From NCBI GenBank assembly GCA_905250025.1, contig CAJNOJ010000237.1:1-64000 (forward strand): 64,000 bases of DNA, read 5' to 3'. The stretch is from Adineta ricciae. Its lineage: Eukaryota > Rotifera > Eurotatoria > Adinetida > Adinetidae. This document shows, piece after piece, positions 12,304-23,379 of this stretch (positions are counted from its first letter, which is position 1; each line of letters opens with the position of its first letter). Under the pieces are notes generated by a model. The model did not search any database and had not been told where the DNA came from. It was given only the letters and a program-made list of their open reading frames with translations. The position numbers and the translations under genes are program-made.

Positions 12304-13218
12304 CGGCAATAATCAATCAGTAATAAAAATATTGGCTGACGTGTTTAATATCGTAATAAAGTGTAAGTAACGAGATATAGAACCTTTTATAAACTTCGCA
12401 CGTAACCTTGAAATCGATATCACTCTGCAAGTATATGCATGAAAGATTAGTCTGTCTAAGACAACAATGAAATTTACCATTTTAACTTCGCTGAAAACGA
12501 TTTTTGTGGCTCGCTGAAACTGGCAAGCTTCGTTATCGGCGAAAACAGACTAAGTCTGCACAACGTATGAAAAGTCGTAGTTAATCTCTTTGATTCCACT
12601 CTCTTTCAAGGTCGACGACACAAAAAAAATTGAAAGTGATATTATCTCGTCGTTCTAGAAGAGCACGAGTCTAGGTAAACATGATGGTTTTGCGTCTATT
12701 TTTCTCCTAAAATTTTCTTAATAATATTCATACCTAACAATGTTTCGTCTGTCGATTCCAAAAGATCATTTTGTGTATGATTTGAATACTGCTTACACAG
12801 TATGAACATTTACCTCATCATCTTATGGGGCGAATGGGTCACTGTAAAAAAGATTTTTACCAAGCCATAAATGGATCTTTCCACCGATACGCGGAAAGAT
12901 CTTTTCTGGTTTAATAGAGAAAAGGTTCCACATAGAACCTTATTGGAAAATTTCGGAACAGAGGTTTCGTAGAAAATGTTTATTAGACAACCTTTTTTCC
13001 TGCTGGAAATGAAAATTCCGTACCATAGGAGCCGTAAAAAGCTTTCGTACTAACCCGTAGCTACGAAACCTTCTCTCGGTTGATATTCCTTTTGGTTCAG
13101 TAAAATACTCTGTTTTAATCATCATCTTACAGGCTACGTATTTAATTATTTCAGAACACATCCTTCGAAGATTTGTTCCAAAGGTCCTCTCACACCCTCA
13201 AATGCCGTTACGGTGGGC
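12304..13218. other. Intergenic with transposon-like fragments
   Basis: Near 12841 a segment starts with CACTGTAAAAAAG and contains a short inverted repeat, GATCTTTCC/GGAAAGATC (about 12872-12902). It resembles words in the foldback element at 14098-14606 and may be a degraded relative. No matching far terminus was found and no gene is seen. Confidence 0.3.
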
Positions 13219-13496
13219 CCCAGGTCGATCAACCAGGCCCGGAACCGGCCAGTTCCAGAACCTTTCGGAGATTTCATGGAAGCAGTATTCCCATTAATAA
13301 ATCCTGTCATCGGACTTACCAGATTTTCTTGGAAACCCACAAGAACCTGCCATAACTGATAGTCGGATACGATCCCCGGTTCCCTTAGCAGAATTCCAGG
13401 TGCTTTCCCATAGTATCCAACGCGAAAATCATAGATATCCTGGAGGTATTCACCAGAAATAAGCGGAATCCTGCTTCCAGGAGCCATCGTCCTGGG
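13219..13496. mobile_element. MITE with CCCAGG ends, copy 1
   Basis: Begins CCCAGGTCGATC and ends GATCGTCC-TGGG-like (CCATCGTCCTGGG), so the termini are inverted repeats. Internal words such as GATTTCATGGAAGC, GGAATCCTGCTTCCAGG and GATATCC are shared with copies at 14857, 26125 and 56455. No transposase is present, so it is a non-autonomous DNA transposon of about 278 bp. Short antisense open frames across it are not genes. Confidence 0.8.
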
Positions 13497-14097
13497 ATGT
13501 TTGCCATTCTACTAAATTCATTGCCATAGATTCTAAACAGGAAAGCAGATAAGATGCAGTTTATCACATATTATCACTTACCTAATTTAATGTCGGCCTG
13601 TTGTAAAATGAACGTCAACCGATATCAATAGACATATTTCACTGAGCCTCCTCCGTTTGTTAAATGAACCAATGACAGGTGTCAATGGTTTAATAGAAAA
13701 TTCGTTGAACTATAACAATCTTTATGATGTCATTGATCGTTTCGTACAACTTACACCGAATCACTTTAAAGTATAGGAATATATTCATATATTTGAATAA
13801 AGCCTATGAAAACTTGAACCGTTGGATGGAATAATTAATAGTTTGTTAAAAATTCTTCCTAGTCGCTGTTATGATTTTCAATCGATAATAAATATAAGTC
13901 AATCTGAAACAGTCATTCTGTAAAATACGGATCGATTTGTTTTGAAAATGAAATGAAATTCTTTCAGAAAAGGGTCAGCGAATCCACAGAATGAGCGCTA
14001 CTTGTGATAAATTATTCCTATATATTACTTCGTAATATTAAGAATACTGTCTTCATTCAATAATTCTATTCATAAAATAAAATCCTTATTAGACATA
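13497..14097. other. AT-rich intergenic, no gene seen
   Basis: Lies between a MITE copy and the foldback element. Nothing recognisable. Confidence 0.4.
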
Positions 14098-14606
14098 CAC
14101 TCTAAAAAAAATTAGTGCTCTACTGAACCCTCAAAAAAAGTTCCGTGGTTCCGAAAAAGTCTCCAGACAGGTTCACGATTACAAAAATGCAATAAAAACT
14201 TCTACGGAACCATTAAAGGATCTTCCCGTGTATCAGAGGGAAGAACCTTCTACTGTTAAACCTTTTTTAAGTCCCGCATACCGAAAACAGGTTCCGTAGC
14301 AAAATGCAAAGCTTATGGGGTTTCATATCAAACTATACAAGGACATTAAGGTTCGGTACGAAACTATTATATTTTCCTAAAGAACTCTGAAAGATTGATA
14401 TTATCCTACGGAACCTGTTTTCGGTATGCGGGACTTAAAAAGGTTTAACAGTAGAAGGTTCTTCCCTCTGATACACGGGAAGATCCTTTAATGGTTCCGT
14501 AGAAGTTTTTATTGCGTTTTTGTAATCGTGAACCTGTCTGGAGACTTTTTCGGAACTACGGAACTTTTTTTGAGGGTTCAGTAGAGCACTAATTTTTTTT
14601 AGAGTG
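14098..14606. mobile_element. Foldback element with ~200-bp inverted arms
   Basis: The left arm, about 14098-14299, begins CACTCTAAAAAAAATTAGTG. It is the near-perfect reverse complement of the right arm, about 14406-14606, and the spacer is about 105 bp. Mismatches are few (for example one G/A in the run near 14147 against 14560). No open frame for a transposase. A clear target-site duplication is not visible: flanks are ACATA on the left and CACGATG on the right. Transcribed RNA would form a long hairpin. Confidence 0.9.
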
Positions 14607-14611
14607 CACGA

Positions 14612-14814
14612 TGTCTGGGCAAGACAAAATCGATGAATTGTCCACGGTAATTCAATCGTTATATATTTGTATCGTTTTTGAAGACTTTATTTCGAAAATG
14701 GACCAATGGGATGCTAGATCGGAGAAATAGAATGCGAAAATAGAAGGAGGCCAAGAATTAGATGAAATAAATGATCACAAAAGAGATTTGAAAGATTGTT
14801 ATGGATTGCAAATG
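14612..14814 (+). pseudogene. Possible small coding remnant with an in-frame stop
   Basis: An ATG just after the foldback element opens MSGQDKIDELST, followed by a possible short intron. A frame ISKMDQWDARSEK is then interrupted by TAG and continues QELDEINDHKRDLKDCYG to a GTAAG donor at about 14815. It looks like a helical protein fragment. I do not recognise it. A MITE (14857) lies just inside the would-be intron. Weak. Confidence 0.22.
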
Positions 14815-14856
14815 GGTAAGAAAAATATTTTTAAACTAATTTAATAATATTTTTTA

Positions 14857-15107
14857 CCCAGGACGATGGTCCCTGAAGCAGGATTCCACGAATTTCCGAC
14901 AAAATACCTGAGGAAACTCGCCATTTCTGAGCGAAATCCGTCTCGAAAATGCCAGGAATCCGATGGAGAAGTGCGGTAACCGTTTTCGGCTATTGTGGTT
15001 TTGAGATGCCCAATCCAGATAAATTCGCTCATCTGGATTATTGCTTCCATGAAATCTCCGGAATACCACAGAACCGGCCGTTTCCATGCTGGATTGTTCG
15101 ACCTGGG
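14857..15107. mobile_element. MITE with CCCAGG ends, copy 2
   Basis: Begins CCCAGGACGATGG and ends TTCGACCTGGG. It shares AAGCAGGATTCC near the left end and GCTTCCATGAAATCTCCGG near the right end with the other copies. About 251 bp, no coding capacity. Confidence 0.8.
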
Positions 15108-16417
15108 AAGGAACAAATTCAACACACGTATTAATGCTTGCAGTTATATTCAATATCTTGTTTTTTTCTCGCATATGCTTTTTCAATTGGTAAATAATAA
15201 ATACATTCAAGCAAAAGATGAATTATCAGTTAGTAGTTCATTACCGATGAATATATAGTTAAATAATATCACTAATCATCTGCAAATATAAACAGGAAAA
15301 AGAGAAACAAATAAGAAATAGGCAAACAATTGATGAATAAGTATTTCTTACATACCCCACTGTTATGTAGCAGTTGCTCCGGCATATGAGTATAAAAAAA
15401 TGTAATGAAAAACATGTAAAGGAAAACATAATCAATACAAAACATTTTTATATGTATACCATACAATAATATACATGATTAAATATAGTGGTTATAAAAG
15501 AGCGATGACTGGTCTGATCTGCACATTGTCAGTGATGTTTTATGTGCAATGTTGGTAACTGTTCAATCTTTGTCTTATGGATGGAACAAAAAAGTGTGTA
15601 ATTTACGTATTGCACAAAATTGCGACATAAAAACAAGGTATCAAGCATAGAACTATTAGACATCAAATATGTCTCCGATAAATACAGATTTTTTTGTTCT
15701 TCAAGTTTATCATCTCTCTCATATCCCTCTTTACTTTGCACGAAATAAACTCATCCATCATGTTTTCTTTTTTTTAAATCATATATATTCTTGAAGTACT
15801 GATATTCTTAGCTTGAAGAATCTATAATATTAAAATAAAAATATTTTACCCATTGTCGAATTTATCAATTGATAATTGTAATTCGGATGAACAAAGATTG
15901 ACATATTAAAGAAAAGAAAAGAAAAAAAACGCACTAATATTAAAAGAAATAAATTACTTAATTGGACCGTTTCGTCGATAACTTTCTCCCTATTTGATCG
16001 ACAAATCTACTGATTTACACTTCTTACATCTTTGCCAAGAAATATTAGTCATGAAGCCATCTACAGGTTGAAGCACAGAATCACTCTTTATGTTCATTAT
16101 TATAGTCAGGTCAAATGTACTGAGTGAAGCGAGCTATGGAATGCTCATCCTTGTCATTTGCTACTCTTATTATTCACTATTGCTCTTGTCAACTTTTTTC
16201 TGTCTCTGTATTTTTTTCTTAAAATAAATCCTATTGACCATAAAATGTCGATCAAGCGATGCCAAACCCTTTGTCTTTTTCTCTCATGATATCGTCTCGA
16301 TTCCAGTCCGTTGTATAAGCGAAAAAAATATATTATGATTGGCTTTTGAAATAGTCAGCGGGCAACGTATATAAAATTGAATGACAACTGACAAAATTCC
16401 TGTAATATCTATTCAGG
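15108..16417. other. AT-rich intergenic, no gene seen
   Basis: Long A/T runs and only short open frames without motif or splice support. Probably contains the promoter of the F-box gene at 16418. Confidence 0.4.
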
Positions 16418-18082
16418 ATGAAAACACGAATTATTGATCTACTCGACTTACCTGATGAAATATTGTTGATTATTTTCAATAAACTTGGTTCATTCGATGT
16501 TCTTTATTCATTATTGAATAGTACTCAGCGACTGGATCGCATTGCAAGAAGTAGTTATTCAAAGTCAATAAATTTTTCCATCGAATTATCGGATGGACAA
16601 ATATGTCCAATAGATTCTGCAAAATTACATCGATTCAATATTGAAATGTTACCTCAAATACATGATCGGATACAAATGATGACTCTTGAGCCTACTAATA
16701 TTGAACGTATTCTTTCTTCTCAATTTCCTAATCTTCATACTTTTGTTTTGGTTGGCTTTTCACCAGATCTTCTTTTAAATTATTTTACAGGTAATTTATT
16801 ATATTACAAAGTCGAAATTTCAATTATTTGATTGTATATGTTTAGAAAACTCATCAATTATTCATTTATTAAAAGAACGAATCAAATCTATGACTTTAAA
16901 AATTCGAAATGAAGTGTTTAATGATATCTCATTTACAAATAGTTTTGAACGTATTCTTCTCATTTGTGAAAAATGTACTTATTTGGGTATGAATCAATCT
17001 GAAATGGTTCGATTTTATCGATTTACATTAGATGATTATTCTCAAAATATTTGTTATTCATCATCTTTACAGACTCTAAATATTTATGTGAAAACATTTG
17101 ATGATTGCCTTTACTTACTCGATGGTCGAATGAAAAGTTTATCTTCATTCACAGTACGTGTAACATTTATTGAACCATCATCAAAAGCTACAGATAGTTG
17201 TGTAAGTAGAAAAGTGCATAAGTATAAATTTCTAAAGAATAACTTGTTTGATAGGAAAAACTTCTTCATTTGAATGAATTCTCTTTAACATGTCCTCTTT
17301 TTACAACTGCTTATGATTGTCGAATTGTTCGACTTCTTCAACGAATGATAAACTTAAAAAAACTAACTTTATATCTTTATACACTTCGATTGAAAGTCAT
17401 TGATGGAATTGTTCTTAACGAAAATATTCTTTGTCATATGTTAAATTTAGATAAATTTATCTTTCATATTTGTATGTTTATGCCAACATGTTACACAAAT
17501 GATTATGTATCAACAAATCATATTGAAAATACATTTATAAATTGGAAATATTCTCAAGTGGGTTGTAGTATCGATCATTTGTCTAATGCAACGAGTTATT
17601 GTCATATTTATTCAATTCCAATTCAAATGACTTATCTCATGTATGCTACGAAGAGCATTCGAAATCATTATTTTCCATTTCTCTTTGACTTAACATTATA
17701 TGATACACGTCCATTTGAATATGACTTTTTTCAATGGTTATCAAAAGCAATTCCACTATTGAAATATTTAACAGTGGATAATTTTCAAGCACAAGTTAAT
17801 AAATTTGAAAACCAATCATGTATTTTATATAATAATCTTGTTCGATTAAGATTAACTCATGCGCACACTGATTATGCTTATCAATTTCTATGTGATACAA
17901 AAGCACGTGTTCCAAAACTTTCCATACTTAAAATACAATATGATAAATTAGTTATTGTTACAGATAATTTTACTAATATTACAACACAAATCAATTGTAA
18001 TCAACTAAAAAAACTTATCTTCGATGAAATTATTGTCTGTCCAGAACATTTTCATGATTATTTTCCTTATTTCACTGAATAA
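16418..18082 (+). CDS. F-box protein
   Basis: Exons are 16418-16790, 16846-17201 and 17255-18082, with GT-AG introns of 55 and 53 bp in phases 1 and 0. The product is 518 aa. Residues 6-45 form an F-box (LLDLPDEILLIIFNKL then SFDVLYSLLNSTQRLDRI). The rest is Leu-rich and could be irregular LRR-type strands, as in many F-box proteins. Known role: the F-box binds Skp1 in an SCF ubiquitin ligase and the C-terminal part selects a substrate. The substrate is unknown here. A broken relative lies on the minus strand at 57160-58860, so the family is multi-copy. Confidence 0.85.
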
Positions 18083-18626
18083 ATCTTTTTCGTTCTCTCA
18101 TTTTATCAAATAAATGTCAGATCAAGTAAAGTAACACTCATTTTGAAACGAACTACATTTTTTCTAAATGAGATATTTACCGATTTATAGGGCTCGAAGC
18201 TAATTAATCGAAATCAAAAGATTACCAATCCAACAATACTGTAGGGCCATAGTTACCTATCAATAAGCGAATTTTCCAATAGACTTTGTATAGCCATTGA
18301 TCAAAAAACAAAAAGATGGATTTTCAATAGTTCGTTATATTTATTCGTTGGTGAATTGTATATATTCTCATGTAAATTCTATTTAAAATGAAAACATCAA
18401 AAGAAAAAAAAATGTCGGAACAAATACCAAACTTTATAGCCTGTCATTGCCGAGCAACGATAATTTTGTCTCTTTATATCTTTCTCGCCTTTCAAAATTG
18501 AGTTGTAGCTCAGTACGTTGTATCAATTTTTGTCCTCATTGACATCTTCACCCACACCCTTCTGATGAAATTTGTTCGTCACTCATTTCGAGGATTCAAT
18601 GAACACATGATTACTGTTGTTTTTAT
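18083..18626. other. Intergenic between convergent genes
   Basis: No gene seen. Separates the 3' ends of the F-box gene and the NRF-like gene. Confidence 0.4.
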
Positions 18627-20778
18627 TTAACGTTTAAATAGTTTCTTCTCGATAATAAAAAATGGTGTTTCGAAAAAAGTCGATACAAAAATAGCTGCAA
18701 AGTAACTGAGAAATATCTGCGCAATAAAATTGTTCATAAAAAGATACCCTTGATAATAGAAAGGGCGAGTCTGATTGAATATCATCATATAAATAATTGT
18801 CGCATGAATCAAATAACATGAATAATTAAGTCGTGCAAATGGAAACCATATGGGCCAAGAAAGAATCTTATTGACTATTCCACCTTGATTTGTACTACAT
18901 AGAAATAATAACCAACCAATAGCAATTGACCAGAGGGTCCGTGAGAAAGTCACATATGTAACACTCTCGGATCGACTTAGACCAGGTACATGAATGCTGT
19001 CAGGATAAGACGCAAAGAGACATATGGAAATAAAAGCCAGACTAATAATGGTTCCGAGCAGTTGATAGCGTTTCTTCATTTGATATTGCCGACCGGTTAT
19101 GACAGTAGTGTATCCAGTGAGAAGTCCAATAGCATATGCAGATATACGGCACCAGGGCTTAATATAAATGGTACTATAAAAACTCGGCCCATCCTAAGAC
19201 AAGCAAATAAACAATGTTGTTCAATACGTGAAGAAAAACTCACATTATGTGCTCTACCAGTTGGCTCATTGAGTGACATATTTGGATAATACAGAAGAAT
19301 CGATAATGTTGAGATAATCGTAATGAAAATAAAAGCGACAGCAATTAAAAATGATAGAAACTTTCGTCCGTGAATAAATGGAATTAAAGTTAATGGCGCT
19401 ATCCAATGAAATTGCATATCATTATGAAGATACCATGCAATATTCAGACACATCTCATCAGGTCGTACTAGATTGCCTAGATAAACAAGTGATGTCCACC
19501 AAGTTTGTGTTCGGCAACCTTTCGATTCAAATCCTTGTTCAACTGGATACATTGGCCCATTTCCAAAATACGGTGTTAGATTGATACTGATAAGGACCAC
19601 CAAAAGAAATGTTGGTGTTAATCGAATATATCGATGAATATAATAAAGAATCATCAATCGAAACGAAAGTTTCTTCTCCTTTTCCACTTGACGAATAAAT
19701 GAGATTGCAGTCAAAAATCCACTTAGAACAAAGAATGTATCAACACTATATTGAGCACTGGATATCAATTGGAAAAATATACTACGTTTTGCCACCATAA
19801 CATCGATCATGTTACTTGTATAGGACAAACCGAAAAGTAAAGAATGAGCCATAATTATCAAAAACAAAGATAATACTCGAATACCATTAATAAATACGAA
19901 TGATTCATTTCTGTTGTCGGAGGATTTTTCTTCAAGTGTAAAGATTCGACGAATTGATTTCATTGCAGAAAATTCAGAAAAAAATATCAGCCGTGACTTG
20001 GATTGAATATTCATTTCGGTATTATCAATCAAATGATAACTCATGCTCATTTTCGACATCGAAATAAGATCCACGATTGTTCCAAGAAGAACAAGTGAAC
20101 ATAGAAGTGAAAGAATAATGATAGTTGCTATGGCTCCATTGGTAAAACCTTTTTGTCCATTCGGTAGATCATTTGAACAGACAAGATTATTCGTCGCAAT
20201 ACTCATGTTTTTAAATAATGTATTAATTAAAGAGACAACTCCTTGTCGGTTGCATGACGATGGAACGCAAATACCAAAAGTCAATGGCACTTTTGGCGAG
20301 AAAGTACCTAAAATTCGATTTCGAATATAATCGATAATTAGATATGAGTGTACACACAATGTTGCGTTTTGAACGGTTGAGGTATGAAAGACTTATTTAC
20401 TGAATTATACATGAGTTGCACACATTCATCGTAGTTGCCTATCCAATAGGTGTTTCCCTTGAGAAAACCAGAGGGCAATGGTTTTCCCCAAGCATCGAGA
20501 ACTTTCATCGCCCAGATTTCCTTTTCAATGGCACTTCGAAGAATCAATTCAAAATCTCGGTCACATGGACTAGTCGTGTTGTCCATTAGAAACAAAGACG
20601 TATATTCTAACATTTGATCAGGCAGCAAATGGTACTGCACATCTTTACCCAAATGAAAGAACGAAAGATTTTGGTATTGATGTAAATGGTCAATTATTAA
20701 ATCGAATCTCAATGGAATTAATTGAGAATCAATGTTCCGTGATAAAGAAAGTAACACAATAAGTAGAATGGTTGTCAT
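18627..20778 (-). CDS. NRF-6-like membrane acyltransferase (acyltransferase 3), frameshifted in this assembly
   Basis: The N-terminal part has a signal peptide starting at the ATG at 20778 (MTTILLIVLLSLS; an upstream in-frame ATG is at 20886). The NRF domain follows, with WAMKVLDAWGKPLPSG and GNYDEC. The acyltransferase-3 domain has FGICVPSSC, INGIRVLSLFLIIMAHS, VDTFFVLSGFLTA, LYYIHRYIRLTP and WYLHNDMQFHWIAP. After a 50-bp phase-0 intron (19243-19194) comes YIKPWCRISAYAIGLLTGY, then more membrane helices and LNYSCYLIHATI. About 10 membrane segments. The reading frame shifts by 2 bp near 20350-20356 in a TGTGTG run; one fewer TG joins the two halves. This is either a sequence error or a young null allele. 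The family acts in lipid transport and modification at membranes. Confidence 0.82.
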
Positions 20779-21182
20779 AGTAATGATTTGTTTTGACCTA
20801 CTCGCTGAAGCGGTTTGACGTTTATATGCATGCAATTTTTCTATGACATAGATTGGAGTGCGTGAATACTTCAAGTGCGCGTGCACTCTTCTACTGGAAA
20901 CAGAATGAAGAGAAAAGTGCGTTTATGAGTCATATCGTCAATATCCATCAAACTAGGCTGGAAAATATCCCAAACTTCGAAGAATCGAATTCTATCATTT
21001 GTCAATATGATGAGTAGTACCACTTTGAGTATCTTCAGTGTTTTTAGAATTCAATATATGGATCATCTTTCAACGCACTCTCAGTGCGTGTGACCTTATT
21101 TTACTAGATATGAGTCATTCTTCTCTCCTTTAAAAGTAAAGAACACGGCGTTGTTCTGTTACAGTTCTTTGAACTATTTATC

Positions 21183-22067
21183 ATGCCCAGTGTAAATACA
21201 ACATTGAGCTATACGCCAGGCGGTGCTGACGATCCATCCAATCCATTCCATTATATGCCTTCAATGCCTCCCGCTGTTGTATCTCTGATCCTCTTCATAT
21301 TCTTGTTCATTGCTCTCACCGTCTGGGTCATTTCGAAGAGAACTTGGTACATGATTGCACTTTTGGTTGGATGTGTTATGGAAATCATTGGCTATGGAAC
21401 TCGTCTTCCATTGATCTCTCAACCAGTTGGACAAATTCCTTTATATGCATGTATGCATGCTTGTCTTATCCTTGCACCTGTATTTAATGCGGCAATAGAG
21501 TATGTTTTATTCGGTCGACTAGTACATGCTCTTGGTGATCATTATTCCTTAATCAAACCAAAACTCGTAGCCTGGATCTTTATCATCTGTGACGCGTTTT
21601 CATTACTAATTCAATCAAGCGGCGCAGGTCTCCTTACAGCAGCGAAAAACGATTTGGAGAAGGCAAGAACTGGAGAAAATATTCTTCTAGCCGGTCTCAT
21701 CATTAATCTTGTTTCCTTTGCCATTTTCTGTTTACAACTCTTCTATTTCGAGTACCAGATAAGAAAATTGCCACCTGTTTTCCTACCTGAAAGTATTTAT
21801 GAGAAACGATGGCGACGATTTCTCTATGCGATCTATATCAGTAGTATTCTCGTGTTGATTCGACAAATTTATCGTGTTATTGAATTTGCTCAAGGTTTCA
21901 CCGGTTATTTAGCAGTACACGAAGTGTATTTTTACATATTTGACACGATACCAATATTCTTCTCTGCTGCAATCTTTATAGTCTATTTTCCTGGCAACAA
22001 CTATTTACCACGAAACGGAAAAGACACATACAACAATAACAATGTCGTGATTCCTGAAAAGTTTTAA
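21183..22067 (+). CDS. RTA1-like multi-span membrane protein (fungal-type)
   Basis: Intronless, 294 aa, seven predicted membrane helices. It carries RTA1-family marks in order: MEIIGYGTR (about residue 71), LAPVFNAAIEYVLFGRLV, CDAFSLLIQSSGAG, LAGLIINLVSFAIFCLQLF, RQIYRVIEFAQGFTG and HEVYFYIFDTIPIFFSA. Known: RTA1/RSB1 proteins are fungal lipid-translocating or sterol-stress membrane proteins, rarely seen in animals. Intronless structure beside intron-rich genes fits horizontal acquisition from a fungus (inference). Decayed copies of its last ~70 codons and 3' flank lie at 31620-31880 and 49905-50160. Confidence 0.85.
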   Translation: MPSVNTTLSYTPGGADDPSNPFHYMPSMPPAVVSLILFIFLFIALTVWVISKRTWYMIALLVGCVMEIIGYGTRLPLISQPVGQIPLYACMHACLILAPVFNAAIEYVLFGRLVHALGDHYSLIKPKLVAWIFIICDAFSLLIQSSGAGLLTAAKNDLEKARTGENILLAGLIINLVSFAIFCLQLFYFEYQIRKLPPVFLPESIYEKRWRRFLYAIYISSILVLIRQIYRVIEFAQGFTGYLAVHEVYFYIFDTIPIFFSAAIFIVYFPGNNYLPRNGKDTYNNNNVVIPEKF

Positions 22068-22463
22068 AATAAAATAAAATTTTTCTATAGAAAAATCACG
22101 AAACACGTAATCAAAAGTCACTCGGGCGAAGCGTATATTCAATATGATAGGTTTTTCATTAAGTTGATTCTTCATTATTACTTCTTTTTGATACAATCGT
22201 CTTATCGGCTGACGACGACTCTTCAGCAGTCGAAAGCTCTAGTTGCCTCCATATGTCTGGCAATTTCTACGTGCTTGTAGCATCATAGCAACTAGTTATA
22301 TTTACAACATAAGAAAAGAAAACAAATTATCTGATGAACAAACTTAAACTATACAAAAACAGTTTTGATAAGAAGAATATTTGACGAGATGAATACTAAA
22401 ACACATACTGATTTACATAAATAATGAATAATCTTCGACGAGGAAAAGAAGGCGTATCTCTTT

Positions 22464-23230
22464 TTAAATCACAAATTCCTGGTGATCTTGACGGCGAAAC
22501 CAAGAGAAAAAATGCTTGTAAAAATGAAGATATTTTAATTTCACTTGAACAGATGATCGATTCTCACGTTGATTATTGTGTATCTATAACAAAAAAAGTT
22601 GCTTATTCGTTTGTGATAAATTTCATTTCATCTGTACCTGATTTTTTGATAATTGTCTCTTATTCAAGAGTGTGTATACACAATGAAAAAGATTAATTAA
22701 CATTATTAAACCAAAACACATAGATAGAACACCAGCCCATATCTGAATAATACAAAAAACTATCCACCAATTCATATGTGAACTTCTCCATGCATATATT
22801 CCCTATATAAACAAAAAGTCAGTTAGAGTGACCTTCGTTTCTTCTCTAAAAACGTATCTAATAATTCTAAAACGACATCGAGCCAATGAAAATTATTCGA
22901 ATAGATGAATATTCTAGAGGAAAAAACATTGCCAAACTCATCTGCATTCCAAGAATCTTCTATTTTTTTACTTTTTAACCTTGATTGGTATCCGCTGGTG
23001 TCGTGATTGGTTCGTTCCAATTCTGACCGTCTCTCACACAACAAAAGCTCGTTCCACCGACTCTTAGTCTTGATTATTATTTTTCTCTACCACTTTTGCT
23101 TAATTCCATCATTATTTAAGAATAAACTTACTATGGTATCGATGGCGGACTTAAAACAAGCAATGGAAGTTATAACGGATATGAACGTCCCCAATAAATG
23201 CACTGGGATTGATATATCTGGTTCGAGCAT
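22464..23230 (-). CDS. Small membrane protein, three exons, family not recognised
   Basis: Exons are 23230-23132, 22802-22638 and 22583-22464, all phase 0 (GTAAGT/TTATATAG and GTACAG/TTATAG), giving 127 aa. Two or three hydrophobic helices are visible: PVHLLGTFISVITSIACF in exon 1 and NWWIVFCIIQIWAGVLSMCF in exon 2. A basic tail follows (KLKYLHFYKHFFSWFRRQDH). The architecture resembles small tetraspan-like or MARVEL-like proteins but no diagnostic motif is present. The chain is free of stops, which supports a real gene. The 329-bp first intron could hide another exon. Confidence 0.6.
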
Positions 23231-23379
23231 GTTTTCTTGATAAGAATTTTCTGCGTTTTTCTTTGAATGAAACAAAAGAAAAGAATTCGAATTGAATCAA
23301 CGATTTATATAAGGTTGAAGTTTTCAAGGAAACACATGAAAACATTCAGTGAATTTCGATCACTTGTGATAGCTGATAT

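Noticed and set aside
13146..13487. 113-codon frame rich in Gly/Pro
   Set aside because: Lies within MITE copy 1; similar frames recur in other copies by repeat, not by coding.
22424..22696. 90-codon plus-strand frame
   Set aside because: Antisense to exons 2-3 of the small membrane gene, whose splice phases fit.
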